A DNA stretch of 64,000 nt, taken from Opitutia bacterium (GTDB lineage: Bacteria > Verrucomicrobiota > Verrucomicrobiia > Opitutales > Opitutaceae). Shown piece after piece: positions 8,833 to 17,807 of the stretch. Every line of letters begins with the position of its first letter. Position 1 is the stretch's first letter. Below the pieces are notes generated by a model. It worked only from the letters and a program-made list of their open reading frames with translations. It ran no database searches and had not been told where the DNA came from. The stretch lies in contig JACRHS010000022.1 of NCBI GenBank assembly GCA_016217595.1, positions 62,001-126,000 of the forward strand, written 5' to 3'. Made by a program: the position numbers and the translations under genes.

Positions 8833-9588
8833 ATGAAAACTCCAGCCTCCTCATTCCGTTCCTGCATCATGTCCGCCTTGGCAGCGGTCGCTCTGTGCGT
8901 GGCCACTGTCGCCACCTATGCCCAAGCTCCCCGTCAAGCACTGTCTCCCGAGCTCCAGCGGCAAGTGCAAACAGCCGTGACCAACGGTAACGCTGCCGCC
9001 ATCCGCCAGCTGGCCGCCAGCAATCCCGCCCAAGCGGTGCAAATCGCCCAAGCCGCCGCCAACGCTGCCCAAGTGCTGGTCGCCAGCAATCCTGTCGCCG
9101 CCGCCAATATCGCTGCGGCCGCATCGACCATCGTTTCGGCTCCCGCGGTGATTGCTTCCAATCCCGCCGCTTGCGCGCAAGTCGCCGCTACGACAGCTCG
9201 GGTTGCCGCTGCGCCCGCCGTCATGGCTGCTGCACCTGCCGTCTGCGCCCAAGTTGCCGCCACCAGCGCGCAAGTTGCCGCTACACCTTCTGTCATCGCC
9301 GCCGCGCCCGTAGTCGCTGCCCAAGCAGCGGCCTCGGCCAACACGACGGCCAATAATGCGTCGGTTATCGCCGCTGCACCGACTGTCGCCGCACAGGCTT
9401 CCGCTTCGGTTAACACAGTGGTCACCAATCCCACCGTCCAAGCCGCCGCGCCGGCCATCGTAGCGTCGATTCCTTCTGCCCCGACCGCCCCGACGCAGCC
9501 CGTTGCGCCCGTTGCGCCCACCGCGCCCATCGCGCCCGTGACGCCCCCGATCGAACCGGGAATCCGTCCGAGCAGCCCGACGAACTAA
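8833..9588 (+). CDS. secreted Ala-rich protein made of 24-residue tandem repeats
   Basis: 251 residues. Residues 1-30 look like a Sec signal peptide (positively charged start, hydrophobic core, ATYA-QA cleavage region). Residues 62-215 are tandem repeats: one 22-residue unit (62-83), then five units of exactly 24 residues (84-107, 108-131, 132-155, 156-179, 180-203) and a partial one. Each unit begins ASNP or AAAP, followed by Ala/Val/Gln/Thr stretches. The tail (216-251) is Pro/Ala/Thr-rich, like a cell-wall or periplasm-spanning linker. No enzyme motif is visible. An exported structural or fibre-like protein is plausible, but the function is unknown. It is a single-gene unit with its own terminator. 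Confidence 0.75.
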   Translation: MKTPASSFRSCIMSALAAVALCVATVATYAQAPRQALSPELQRQVQTAVTNGNAAAIRQLAASNPAQAVQIAQAAANAAQVLVASNPVAAANIAAAASTIVSAPAVIASNPAACAQVAATTARVAAAPAVMAAAPAVCAQVAATSAQVAATPSVIAAAPVVAAQAAASANTTANNASVIAAAPTVAAQASASVNTVVTNPTVQAAAPAIVASIPSAPTAPTQPVAPVAPTAPIAPVTPPIEPGIRPSSPTN

Positions 9589-9617
9589 ACGCTGAGCTAA
9601 AAGAAATTTCATTTGCC

Positions 9618-9653
9618 AACGCCTTTCGGCCCTGTGCCGGAAGGCGTTTTTGT
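9618..9653 (+). terminator. intrinsic terminator after the Ala-rich repeat gene
   Basis: AACGCCTTTCGG and CCGGAAGGCGTT form a perfect 12-bp stem around a 7-nt loop, followed by a T-rich run (TTTTTGTTT) on the plus strand. It lies 30 nt after the stop codon and separates this gene from the convergent GH105 gene. Confidence 0.85.
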
Positions 9654-9705
9654 TTCCCGACTCGGTTGCGTGCGCACTGCGTCGCAACCAGCGGCGACTG
9701 CTCGC

Positions 9706-10854
9706 TCAGGGCGCCTTCGGCTGCGGTACCGTACCGTTGGCCAACCGATAGACTTCGCTACCCGCCAACAAAAAGGCGCCCACGCCGTAAACCTCGGTTG
9801 AGTTCGCGTCGAAATCCTTTTTCGGTTGCGAGCCGACTGGTTGCACATGCGTGAGCCGGCCATCGGACTGCACACAGGCCACAAGCGCCTGCCATGCCTT
9901 GCGCACCGCCGGTTCAAACTTCGCCCGATCCAACAACCCCTGATTGATTCCCCACGCCAGGCCATAAGTGATAAACCCTGAGCCGCTCGCCTCTGGTCGC
10001 GGATATGAAGCCGGATCAAGCAAGCTCGCCCGCCACAGGCCATCGGCAGGCTGAAGCGCAAGCAACCGGGCGGACATTTCGCGAAATTGCTGCACAAAGC
10101 GCGCCCGAGCCGGATTGTCAGCCGGCATTTCCGCAAGCACCCGCACCAGCCCGCCCATCACCCAGCCATTACCGCGGCTCCAAAAGATCTTTTTGCCGTT
10201 GGCTTCGCGATGCGAGAGGTATGTGTCGTCGCGATAATAGAGGCTCTCCTCCTGATCGTAGAGGTGTGCTGAAGTCTTCCACCATTTATCGATCAGGAAA
10301 TCCCAATATTTTTTCTCCCCCGTGACGACGGCGAGCCGCGCCCAAGTCGGCGGTCCCATGAACAACGCGTCGCACCACGACCAGGTGTCATTGCGATCCT
10401 TCTTCTCCGGCGCAAAGGAGAGATCCTCCGGTTTGGGGTGCGCCAGAATCCAGTCGAAGCGCTCGCGCAACGGGACGAGCATCTGCGGATCGCGGTGCCG
10501 CCGATATAGCGCCACGTACGTTTGCCCGACACAATGGTCGTCCGCGTGGTACGGCCGTTTTTCGAGCTGCCAGTTATTGGCGCGCCCCATTTTCAACATC
10601 GCCTCCTCGAAACGCGAACTGCGCGACAACTCCGCCAACGCCATCACTCCGGCATAATACGCGCTCTGATGCCAGCCGGCCGGCGACCACTTCGAGGGAT
10701 TCGCGATCTGCCAGTCGGCGACGCGCTCCATGACCTCAAGAACCGCGGTCGGCGCGATCTCTCCGGCGTTCGCGGGCGTTCGCTCTGCGCCAATCGCAGC
10801 ACCAACAAATCCGAGAGTGAGAACAGAAAATAGAAGCGAATTCCGTGTTTTCAT
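9706..10854 (-). CDS. GH105 unsaturated rhamnogalacturonyl hydrolase (YteR/YesR-like), secreted
   Basis: 382 residues with a signal peptide (residues 1-22, ending AIGA). The body is a GH105 alpha/alpha-barrel: HADDHCVGQTY near 103, WSWCDALFMGPP around D162, where GH88/GH105 enzymes place their catalytic Asp, FWSRGNGWVMGGL near 235, and SGSGFITYGLAWGI near 305. The family hydrates and cleaves the unsaturated galacturonyl residue left at the non-reducing end after rhamnogalacturonan lyase action. It is divergently transcribed from a PL11-GH105 fusion whose lyase module would supply that substrate, which supports the assignment. Length is normal for the family. Confidence 0.92.
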   Translation of the reverse strand: MKTRNSLLFSVLTLGFVGAAIGAERTPANAGEIAPTAVLEVMERVADWQIANPSKWSPAGWHQSAYYAGVMALAELSRSSRFEEAMLKMGRANNWQLEKRPYHADDHCVGQTYVALYRRHRDPQMLVPLRERFDWILAHPKPEDLSFAPEKKDRNDTWSWCDALFMGPPTWARLAVVTGEKKYWDFLIDKWWKTSAHLYDQEESLYYRDDTYLSHREANGKKIFWSRGNGWVMGGLVRVLAEMPADNPARARFVQQFREMSARLLALQPADGLWRASLLDPASYPRPEASGSGFITYGLAWGINQGLLDRAKFEPAVRKAWQALVACVQSDGRLTHVQPVGSQPKKDFDANSTEVYGVGAFLLAGSEVYRLANGTVPQPKAP

Positions 10855-11056
10855 AATGCGCGCGGGGATTGAAAAGGGTTCTTTAATAACTATGAATTAC
10901 CGCAGCGTTTCCCTCTATCTCTGTCATCGCAACGCCTAATTTCCCTCTCGCCCGTTCATCTCGGCCATGCGAACTGTCTGACGCTTTCACGGCTCACCGT
11001 CAGGCGCCCGCCGCGTCTACCGTCGGTTCTCATCCCACCAACACCGCGCTCCTGCC
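10855..11056. promoter_or_regulatory. shared divergent promoter region of the two pectin genes
   Basis: This 202-nt non-coding gap separates the starts of the GH105 gene (minus) and the PL11-GH105 gene (plus). It must carry both promoters. An inverted pair CTGACG (10978-10983) and CGTCAG (10998-11003), spaced 14 nt, is a possible operator. The segment nearest the minus-strand gene is AT-rich, as expected for a promoter. No -35/-10 pair is convincing enough to call. Confidence 0.4.
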
Positions 11057-14020
11057 ATGAAACTCATCGCGCCACTCGTTCTTTGTCTGATCGCCTCCAA
11101 CCTGTTGTGGTGTGCGCCTGCCCCCGCGGAGCCACGCCAGATGGAACGACTCGGCCGTGGCGTCGTCGCCATCCGCCAGAGCGATAGCCAAGTCTGGATC
11201 AGCTGGCGCCTCCTGGGCACCGATCCGGCAAACACCAGCTTCGATGTCTATCGCGCGACCGACGGCGGCACGCCGACCAAGCTCAACCCCGAACCGCTCA
11301 CCGGCCCCACCCACTTCGTCGACACGACCGCCAATCTCGCCAAAGCCAACGCCTACACTGTGCGTCCGCGCCTCGCCGGGCAGGCCCAGACATCCAGCAA
11401 CGCCGTCATCCTGCCCGCCAATTCTCCCGCTCGTCCCTATCTCGCCATTCCGTTGCGCACTCCGCCGGGCTACTCACCCAATGACGCCTCCGTCGGCGAC
11501 CTCGACGGTGATGGCGATTACGAGATTGTTCTCCACCAGGCTGGCCGCGCGCGCGACAACTCGCAGGCCGGCATCACCGACCCGCCGATTCTTCAGGCTT
11601 ACCGGCTCGACGGCTCCTTCCTCTGGGAAATCAATCTCGGCAAAAACATCCGCGACGGAGCGCACTACACTCAGTTCATGGTCTACGATCTCGACGGCGA
11701 CGGTCGCGCGGAGGTCGTTTGCAAAACCGCCGACGGCACCGTCGATGGTCTCGGCAAAGTCATCGGAGACGCTGCAGCCGACTACGTTTCCCGCGAGGAA
11801 CGCACTCTCGGCAAAGTCCTCTCCGGCCCGGAATTTCTCACTGCGTTTTCCGGACTCACCGGCGCCGCGCTGGCCACCGTCGATTACCTGCCACCGCGCG
11901 GCGATCTCAGTCGCTGGGGCGACCTGCAACCCGGCGGCCGCACCGACAGCACGGGCAACCGCTCCGACCGGTTTCTCGCCTGCGTCGCCTATCTCGACGG
12001 CGTGCGGCCGAGCGTCGTCATGTGTCGCGGTTATTACGGCCGCGCCACGCTCGCCGCCTGGGACTGGCGCGACGGCAAACTCACCCAGCGCTGGTTCTTC
12101 GACAGCGATGACGGCACGCCCGGCAACGACCGTTATCGCAGCCAGGGCAACCACCAGCTCAGCGTCGCCGATGTCGATGGCGACGGACGCGACGAGATCA
12201 TCTATGGCGCCTGCGTGATCGACGACAATGGCAAGGGCCTCTACTCCACCGGCCGCGGCCACGGCGACGCCATGCACGTTTCCGACCTCGATCCGGATCG
12301 CCCGGGCCTGGAAGTTTTCTCCGTGCACGAGGCTGTCTCCGATTTCGCTGGCGGCGATTTTCGCGACGCCCGCACGGGCGAGATGCTGTGGTCGAAACCT
12401 TCGCCGCGCGACGCCGGCCGTGGCATGAGCGCCAACATCGATCCGCGCCACCGCGGCAACGAGTGCTGGTCCGCACCCATTCGCGACCTCTTCAACGCCA
12501 AGGGCGAAGTCATCTCTCCAACGCATCCCCGTTCGATCAACTTCGCTGTCTGGTGGGATGGCGATCTGCTGCGCGAACTGCTCGACCGAAATTATATCGC
12601 CAAATGGAACTGGGAGACCGGCACCGAAACCACGCTCCTCACCGCGGAAGGCTGCGTGGCCAACAACGGCACCAAAGCCACGCCAGTCCTCAGCGTCGAC
12701 CTCTTCGGCGACTGGCGCGAAGAAGTCATCTGGCGCACCGAGGACAACCGCGAGCTGCGCATCTACACCACGACCATCCCGACGCCGCATCGCCTCTTCA
12801 CGCTGATGCACGACCCGCAATACCGGCTCGCCATCGCCTGGCAAAACGTCGCCTACAACCAGCCGCCGCACCCAAGCTTTTACCTCGACGAAGCCACGCC
12901 GCTGCCACCGCGTCCGAGCATCGTCACGATTTCGCTGCGTCCTGCGGCCGCAGATGTCGCTCCCGCAGACAGCCTCACGCGCTGGCCCGCCGGCGCCGCA
13001 CCCTATGAAGTTGGCCGCCGCGTCGCGGAAAATTTTGTCGGTCGCAAACTCCGCTATGAGACCACCACCAATCCCGCGCGCGCCGTGGTGATCTACCCCG
13101 AAATTTGCGCGTGGTACGGCGCTTTGTCCGTCGCCCGGCTCACCGGCGATCAGGAGCTGCAAACGCGCCTGGTGCGAAAATTCGATCCGCTGCTCACACC
13201 GGAAGGCGCAAAATTCATTTCGCCGAAAGCGCACGTCGACTTCCGCGTCTTCGGCGCGTTGCCGCTGGAGCTCTTTATCCAAACCAAAGAGCCGCGCTAT
13301 CTGGAACTCGGTCGCAACCTCGCCAACCGCCAATGGGAAAATCCCACCGCCGACGGCATCACCGCCGAGGCCCGCTACTGGATCGACGACATGTACATGA
13401 TCCCGGCGCTGCAGGTGCAGGCGTTTCGCGCCACCGGCGAAGCCAAGTATCTCGACCGCGCCGCGCTGACCATGACCGCCTATCTCGACAAGCTGCAACA
13501 ACCCAACGGCCTGTTTTTCCACGCGCCCGATTCGCCGTTCTACTGGAGTCGCGGCAACGGCTGGATGGCCGCCGGCATGACCGAGCTGCTCCGCGAGTTG
13601 CCCGCCGCGCATCCGCAACGCGCCCGCATCCTCGCCGGCTACCGCACGATGTTGTCCACGCTGCTCGCCCACCAAGGCCCGGACGGACTCTGGCGCCAGC
13701 TGATCGACCAACCGGATTTCTGGTCGGAGACTTCCGGCACCGGGATGTTTACGTTTGCGATGGTCGCGGGCGTGAAACGCGGCTGGCTCGACGCCGCCAC
13801 CTACGGTCCCGCCACCCGCCGCGCCTGGCTCGGCCTCGTCGGTTATCTCGACGCCAATGCCGAGGTCCGCGAAGTCTGCATGGGCACCAACAAAAGCGGG
13901 CAGGAAGCCGGACCCGACCTCGCGAAACAACTCGAATTCTACCGTAATCGTCCGCGCAAAACGGGCGACCTCCATGGTCAGGCGCCGCTCCTCTGGACCG
14001 CCGCCGAGTTGCTGCGCTGA
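11057..14020 (+). CDS. PL11 rhamnogalacturonan lyase fused to a GH105 unsaturated-uronyl hydrolase domain
   Basis: 987 residues. A signal peptide spans residues 1-24 or so. Residues about 25-620 match PL11 (YesW/YesX type): RQMERLGRGVVA at the start, a fibronectin-like N-terminal region, then an eight-bladed propeller with calcium-loop motifs (DLDGDGDYEIVLH, YDLDGDGRAEVVCKTADGT, VADVDGDGRDEIIYG). Residues about 633-985 are a second, complete GH105 module with RYWIDDMYM around 773-781 (catalytic Asp candidates D777/D778) and FYWSRGNGWMAAGM. One chain would therefore cut the rhamnogalacturonan-I backbone by beta-elimination and then remove the unsaturated uronate. Start ATG follows the divergent promoter region. 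The two families are normally separate proteins. Confidence 0.9.
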   Translation: MKLIAPLVLCLIASNLLWCAPAPAEPRQMERLGRGVVAIRQSDSQVWISWRLLGTDPANTSFDVYRATDGGTPTKLNPEPLTGPTHFVDTTANLAKANAYTVRPRLAGQAQTSSNAVILPANSPARPYLAIPLRTPPGYSPNDASVGDLDGDGDYEIVLHQAGRARDNSQAGITDPPILQAYRLDGSFLWEINLGKNIRDGAHYTQFMVYDLDGDGRAEVVCKTADGTVDGLGKVIGDAAADYVSREERTLGKVLSGPEFLTAFSGLTGAALATVDYLPPRGDLSRWGDLQPGGRTDSTGNRSDRFLACVAYLDGVRPSVVMCRGYYGRATLAAWDWRDGKLTQRWFFDSDDGTPGNDRYRSQGNHQLSVADVDGDGRDEIIYGACVIDDNGKGLYSTGRGHGDAMHVSDLDPDRPGLEVFSVHEAVSDFAGGDFRDARTGEMLWSKPSPRDAGRGMSANIDPRHRGNECWSAPIRDLFNAKGEVISPTHPRSINFAVWWDGDLLRELLDRNYIAKWNWETGTETTLLTAEGCVANNGTKATPVLSVDLFGDWREEVIWRTEDNRELRIYTTTIPTPHRLFTLMHDPQYRLAIAWQNVAYNQPPHPSFYLDEATPLPPRPSIVTISLRPAAADVAPADSLTRWPAGAAPYEVGRRVAENFVGRKLRYETTTNPARAVVIYPEICAWYGALSVARLTGDQELQTRLVRKFDPLLTPEGAKFISPKAHVDFRVFGALPLELFIQTKEPRYLELGRNLANRQWENPTADGITAEARYWIDDMYMIPALQVQAFRATGEAKYLDRAALTMTAYLDKLQQPNGLFFHAPDSPFYWSRGNGWMAAGMTELLRELPAAHPQRARILAGYRTMLSTLLAHQGPDGLWRQLIDQPDFWSETSGTGMFTFAMVAGVKRGWLDAATYGPATRRAWLGLVGYLDANAEVREVCMGTNKSGQEAGPDLAKQLEFYRNRPRKTGDLHGQAPLLWTAAELLR

Positions 14021-14033
14021 CAGCTCCGCCGGC

Positions 14034-14456
14034 TCAGCCCGGCCGTGCGAGTCCCAGCCGCCGGTGCTCCCGCAACGTGCACCGGTCCATCACTACGCGC
14101 AGCCCGGCCGCACGCGCCTGTTGCGCGGCGGTGTCGTTGACGATGCCCAGTTGCAACCACAGCACCTTGGCCCGCGCGGCGATCGCCTGCTGCGCCACCT
14201 CCTCGCACGCCGCCGCTGGGCGGAATACATCGACGAGATCGACCGGCTCCGGCACCGCGAGCAGATCGGGGTAAACCTTTTCGCCCAAGATCGTGCCGCC
14301 ACGCGGATTCACCGGCACGATGCGATAACCCTGCGCCTGAAGATAAGCCGCCACTTCATGGCTCGGCTTCTCCGGATCGGCGGACAAACCGACCACCGCG
14401 ATGGTTTTCGCTGTGCGTAAAATGTCGCGCAGTTCGTCGTCGGTGGAAATGGCCAT
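14034..14456 (-). CDS. CoA-binding domain protein (YccU-like)
   Basis: 140 residues with a Rossmann-type CoA-binding fold: TIAVVGLSADPEKPSHEVA near residues 18-36 and VPVNPRGGTILGEKVYPDL near 47-65 are diagnostic of this family. The biological role of YccU-like proteins is not established. The start ATG at 14456 was chosen because the family begins just before the DILRTAKTIAVVG strand; the frame stays open further upstream but that part is out-of-frame DNA of the next gene. It converges on the PL11-GH105 gene with only 13 nt between stops. Confidence 0.88.
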   Translation of the reverse strand: MAISTDDELRDILRTAKTIAVVGLSADPEKPSHEVAAYLQAQGYRIVPVNPRGGTILGEKVYPDLLAVPEPVDLVDVFRPAAACEEVAQQAIAARAKVLWLQLGIVNDTAAQQARAAGLRVVMDRCTLREHRRLGLARPG

Positions 14457-14500
14457 GGTCCAAGTATCGCGCTTCCGCGGGATTTCGCCAGCGACCGCGC

Positions 14501-15385
14501 TTAAAACAATTTCGCCGGATAATCGCCGCGCTGCACCAGCTCGCCGAGCGCCGCCACCACGCGCGGCCGGTCCTCGCGGTTGGTCACGCCGAACCATTTG
14601 TTCGCTGTCGGCAGCACCTGCACACTCGCCTCGCCGCGCGCGATCATCGTCGACACCGCCGCCGGCAGATAAAATTCCGCCTTCGGTTCCGCCGGCACGC
14701 GCGCCCAAAACTCGCGGAACTGCGCCTCCAGCGCCGGAAACAACGCGGGCGTGACGCCCCAGCAATTCATCGAAACGGTTTCCGCGCCCGAGTATTTTCC
14801 GCCGGCGCCGACCTCATGGTGCGCGATGCCGGTCTGCTCCGTGACCGAGAGCAGGCGGCCCGCGCCGTCCGCCGCACAGACGCCGCGCGAGACCGTGCCG
14901 TGCTCCGACAGCGTGTTGTCCAGCCGGAAGCCCACCATGCAGAACCGCGCCGCCGCGCCCGCGGCCGTCGGCGTCATCAGAAATTTCGCCAGCTGCCGGT
15001 AAGAATCGGCACCGTAAAAATCGTCGGCGTTGACCACCGCGAACGGTTCGCGGATCGCGTTGCGCGCACACCACACCGCGTGGCCCGTGCCCCACGGTTT
15101 CTCGCGACCGGCGGGCGGAGTGAGTCCGGCCGGGAGCGCGTCGAGCGCCTGAAAAACGAAATCCACCGGCACGCGCCCGGCGTATTTCGCCGTCACCTGC
15201 TCGCGAAACGCCGTCTCGAATTCGCGGCGGATCACGAAAACCACGCGCCCAAAACCGGCGCGCACGGCGTCGAACACGCCGTAGTCGAGAATCGTCTCGC
15301 CCCCCGGACCGACGGGATCGAGCTGTTTGAGGCCGCCGTAGCGCGAGCCCATGCCGGCGGCGAGAACGAGAAGCGTGGGAGCCAT
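14501..15385 (-). CDS. sugar-phosphate nucleotidyltransferase family protein
   Basis: 294 residues. The N-terminal LVLAAGMGSRYGGLKQLDPV is the nucleotide-binding signature of NTP transferases such as glucose-1-phosphate uridylyl- or thymidylyltransferases. VNADDFYGADSYRQL near 135 carries the metal-binding Asp region. EVSEQTGIAHHE-like and EFYLP segments follow the fold. It likely makes an NDP-sugar, but the base and sugar cannot be told. Start MAPTLLVLAAG at 15385 is preferred because it places the signature at the very N-terminus, as in the family; the open frame upstream is not conserved-looking. Lies 44 nt upstream of the CoA-binding gene, so the two may be co-transcribed. Confidence 0.85.
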   Translation of the reverse strand: MAPTLLVLAAGMGSRYGGLKQLDPVGPGGETILDYGVFDAVRAGFGRVVFVIRREFETAFREQVTAKYAGRVPVDFVFQALDALPAGLTPPAGREKPWGTGHAVWCARNAIREPFAVVNADDFYGADSYRQLAKFLMTPTAAGAAARFCMVGFRLDNTLSEHGTVSRGVCAADGAGRLLSVTEQTGIAHHEVGAGGKYSGAETVSMNCWGVTPALFPALEAQFREFWARVPAEPKAEFYLPAAVSTMIARGEASVQVLPTANKWFGVTNREDRPRVVAALGELVQRGDYPAKLF

Positions 15386-15576
15386 AAGGCCGCGAACAGA
15401 AGCCATCCCGTGCGCCGTGGCAACGCGGGTTTTGCGTCTCGTCCATGCCAGAGGAGACGCCCGCCAACACCAAAGCCCCGGCGACCAAACCTGCGTCGCG
15501 CCGATTTTTGTCCACAACCGGCGGAGCGCGGCCAGACTGTCGCCCGGCTTTGCGCTCCACGCGCGGCCGCTCCGCC

Positions 15577-16227
15577 ATGCTCCACGGACAATTTCAACTG
15601 CCGATCTGGTTCGATATCGCCGCCACCTTCGCCTTCGCACTCACCGGCGGCCTCGCCGCCATGCGACGCGGTTACGACATCGTCGGACTGTTCTTCCTCG
15701 CGCTGGCCACCGGCGTCGGCGGGGCGCTGATCCGCGACGGCGTTTTCATTCAACAGGGGCCGCCGCCCATCGTCACCGACGCCACGTACATCGAAGTCGT
15801 GATCGCGGGTGCACTCGTCGCGCTGCTGCTGGGCGAACGCGCCAGTCGCGTGCAACGGCTTATCGCCATAATCGACGCCTTCGGGCTCGGAGCGTACGCC
15901 TGTTTCGGCGTGCAAAAATCGCTGGCCGCCGGGCTCGCGCTGCCCGCCGCCGTGTTGGTTGGCGTGATCAACGCCGCGGGCGGCGGCCTGCTCCGCGATG
16001 TGTTGGTGCGCGAGGAGCCGCTCGTGTTCAAACCCGGCCAGTTCTACGTGCTGACGGCGCTGGTCGGCGCGGTGACGTTTGTTTTCCTCGGGGCCTGGCT
16101 CGACTGGAGCGCCACCCGCGCGGCGTTTGCCTCCATCGCGCTGACGTTCGTGTTCCGCGCGCTCACCATCACCTTCAACTGGCGCACCGCCCCGGCGGTC
16201 TCGCCGCTCGATCCGCCGCGCACCTGA
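15577..16227 (+). CDS. TRIC/UPF0126 family cation channel-like membrane protein
   Basis: 216 residues, about seven membrane segments in two homologous three-helix repeats. The first repeat has FALTGGLAAMRRGYDIVG and VGGALIRDGVF; the second has DAFGLGAYACFGVQ and NAAGGGLLRDVL. The GG..RD signature repeated twice is characteristic of the prokaryotic TRIC (UPF0126) family, whose members studied elsewhere are trimeric potassium/cation channels. ATG 15577 was chosen because the preceding 44 in-frame residues are hydrophilic and unlike the family. The 190-nt gap to the divergent nucleotidyltransferase holds nothing else I can recognise. Confidence 0.88.
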   Translation: MLHGQFQLPIWFDIAATFAFALTGGLAAMRRGYDIVGLFFLALATGVGGALIRDGVFIQQGPPPIVTDATYIEVVIAGALVALLLGERASRVQRLIAIIDAFGLGAYACFGVQKSLAAGLALPAAVLVGVINAAGGGLLRDVLVREEPLVFKPGQFYVLTALVGAVTFVFLGAWLDWSATRAAFASIALTFVFRALTITFNWRTAPAVSPLDPPRT

Positions 16228-16236
16228 ACGACCGGC

Positions 16237-17055
16237 TCAGGTCAGCGAAGCGAGCGCCTCCGCGAGGGGCACGGATTGCCGCCGCCGGTCGAGGAAGAAA
16301 TTCGTCTCGCGATAACCCGCCGTCGCCAGCAGCCGCAACGCCGTAGCATAACCGTCGGCCACGCGGCCGGGCCGGTGCGCGTCGGCGCCAATCACCACCG
16401 GGATGCCGCGTTCGCACATGAGTTTGAGCATGGTCGCGCCGGGATTCATCTCGGGCAGCGCCTTGTTTACGCCACTGGTGTTGAGCTCCATCGCCACGCC
16501 GGTGGCGGCGATGCGGTCGAGCGCGCGTTCGATGTGCGGCCGGATGCGCGCGAAATCCCAGTCGGCCGGCGACTCGTTTTTCACCAGATCCGGATGCGCC
16601 AGACAGTCGAACAAACCCGTCTCGGCCGCCTCGGCAAGATGCGTGAAATACGTTTGTTGAAACGCGAACCAGTCGCCGTGGAAAAAGTGGGTGCGGTAGT
16701 ACTTCGTCTGCGTGTGCACGGAGCCGAGCACGTAGTGCAGCGGCGTGCGGGCATGCAGCTTATCCAGCCAGGGCTGGATGCCAGGAAAGTAGTCGCTCTC
16801 CAGGCCGAGCCGGACATCGAGCCGGCCGGCGTACTCATCGCGGGCGGCGGCGACCATCGCCACGTAGGTGTTGTATTCCTCCGGCGCCATGCGCACATCG
16901 GCGGAGATGCCATCGGGCAGCGGGCAATGACAGGTGAAGATGATGCCGCGCAGATTGCGTGCGAGCGCGACCGCCGCGTATTCGGCGGGCAGCCCGTGCG
17001 CGTGGTGGCAGAGCGGCGTGTGGCAGTGGGTCTCGTAGAGGAGCGGTGCGTGCAA
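16237..17055 (-). CDS. PHP-domain phosphoesterase, histidinol-phosphatase (HisK)-like
   Basis: About 272 residues. Metal ligands of a PHP domain are visible: THCHTPLC near the N-terminus, TCHCPLP, GLESDY, GSVHT, CLAHPDLV and VIGADAHRPGRV near the C-terminus. This is the HisK-type arrangement, which dephosphorylates histidinol phosphate in histidine synthesis. No other his gene is nearby, so another phosphoester is possible. The start is uncertain. I prefer TTG at 17055, giving MHAPLLYETHCH, because the family starts right before YETHCH. A GTG at 17169 would add 38 residues with no family resemblance. The gene converges on the TRIC gene with 9 nt between. Confidence 0.8.
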   Translation of the reverse strand: MHAPLLYETHCHTPLCHHAHGLPAEYAAVALARNLRGIIFTCHCPLPDGISADVRMAPEEYNTYVAMVAAARDEYAGRLDVRLGLESDYFPGIQPWLDKLHARTPLHYVLGSVHTQTKYYRTHFFHGDWFAFQQTYFTHLAEAAETGLFDCLAHPDLVKNESPADWDFARIRPHIERALDRIAATGVAMELNTSGVNKALPEMNPGATMLKLMCERGIPVVIGADAHRPGRVADGYATALRLLATAGYRETNFFLDRRRQSVPLAEALASLT

Positions 17056-17192
17056 GAGGAGAGAAACGTTAAGGCGCGAAGAGCGGCACAGCCGGCCCGG
17101 CGTGTCCAGCGCGATTGCGTGGTCCGGTTTCCGCACACCACTTGCGGCCGCGCCGCGCTTGCACCCCACGCCGCCACCTCTAGCGTGGCGCC

Positions 17193-17774
17193 ATGCGTGA
17201 CGCCCTTGCCGCGTTTATCCCCGCCTTCATCTCGCTCTTCGTGGCGATCGACCCCATCGGTCTGGCCGCGGTGTTTCTGGCCATGGGCCGCAACGCCACG
17301 CCCGCGACCCGGGGGCGCATCGCCCGCCAGGCCGCGCTCACTGGCGGCGGCGTGTCGCTGCTTTTCCTGTTTCTGGGCGCGAGCATCTTCGCCGTGCTCG
17401 GCATCACGCCGGGCGACTTTCAAGTCGCGGGCGGCCTGATCCTTTTCATCCTCGCCGCGCGCGACATCATCCAGTCCGTCGCCGAGGAACCCGCTGCGCT
17501 GGCCGACGATTTCGGCGTGGTGCCGCTGGGCATGCCGCTCATCGCCGGGCCGGCGACGATCACCACGCTGCTGTTGCTCGCGCAAACGCAGGGGCTTCCG
17601 GTCACGCTGACCGCACTCGGCGTCAACCTGCTGCTCATCATGCTGGCGTTTGCCTTCAGCGAAAAGCTGGGGCAACTCATCGGTCGCACCGGTCTGCGTG
17701 CGATTTCCAAGATCATCTCGCTGCTGCTGGCGGCCATTGCCATTGCCATGATCCGTCGCGGGCTCGGCCGCTGA
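17193..17774 (+). CDS. MarC family integral membrane protein
   Basis: 193 residues with six predicted membrane helices. FVAIDPIGLAAVFLAM in the first helix pair and GMPLIAGPATITTLLLLAQ in the middle are the repeated NP/DP-G and AGP motifs of the MarC/YhgN family. Function in the family is not established; the old link with multiple antibiotic resistance was not upheld. Divergent from the PHP gene; the starts are close enough that promoters must overlap the coding ends. Confidence 0.88.
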   Translation: MRDALAAFIPAFISLFVAIDPIGLAAVFLAMGRNATPATRGRIARQAALTGGGVSLLFLFLGASIFAVLGITPGDFQVAGGLILFILAARDIIQSVAEEPAALADDFGVVPLGMPLIAGPATITTLLLLAQTQGLPVTLTALGVNLLLIMLAFAFSEKLGQLIGRTGLRAISKIISLLLAAIAIAMIRRGLGR

Positions 17775-17807
17775 GACGCAGCCAAAGCCAAACCGCCGTC
17801 GCCGCGT

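Noticed and set aside
9016..9470. Periodic repeats considered as a CRISPR array or DNA satellite
   Set aside because: The periodicity is 72 nt (24 codons), in frame, without identical repeats or unique spacers.
8851..9687. Antisense frame through the Ala-rich repeats resembling a Gly/Arg/Asp-rich repeat protein
   Set aside because: Its repeats are simply the reverse reading of the 24-residue units; the plus-strand frame has a signal peptide and terminator.
11474..13975. 833-codon open frame antisense to the PL11-GH105 gene
   Set aside because: No domain or signal peptide; it is the complementary frame of a well-supported fusion gene.
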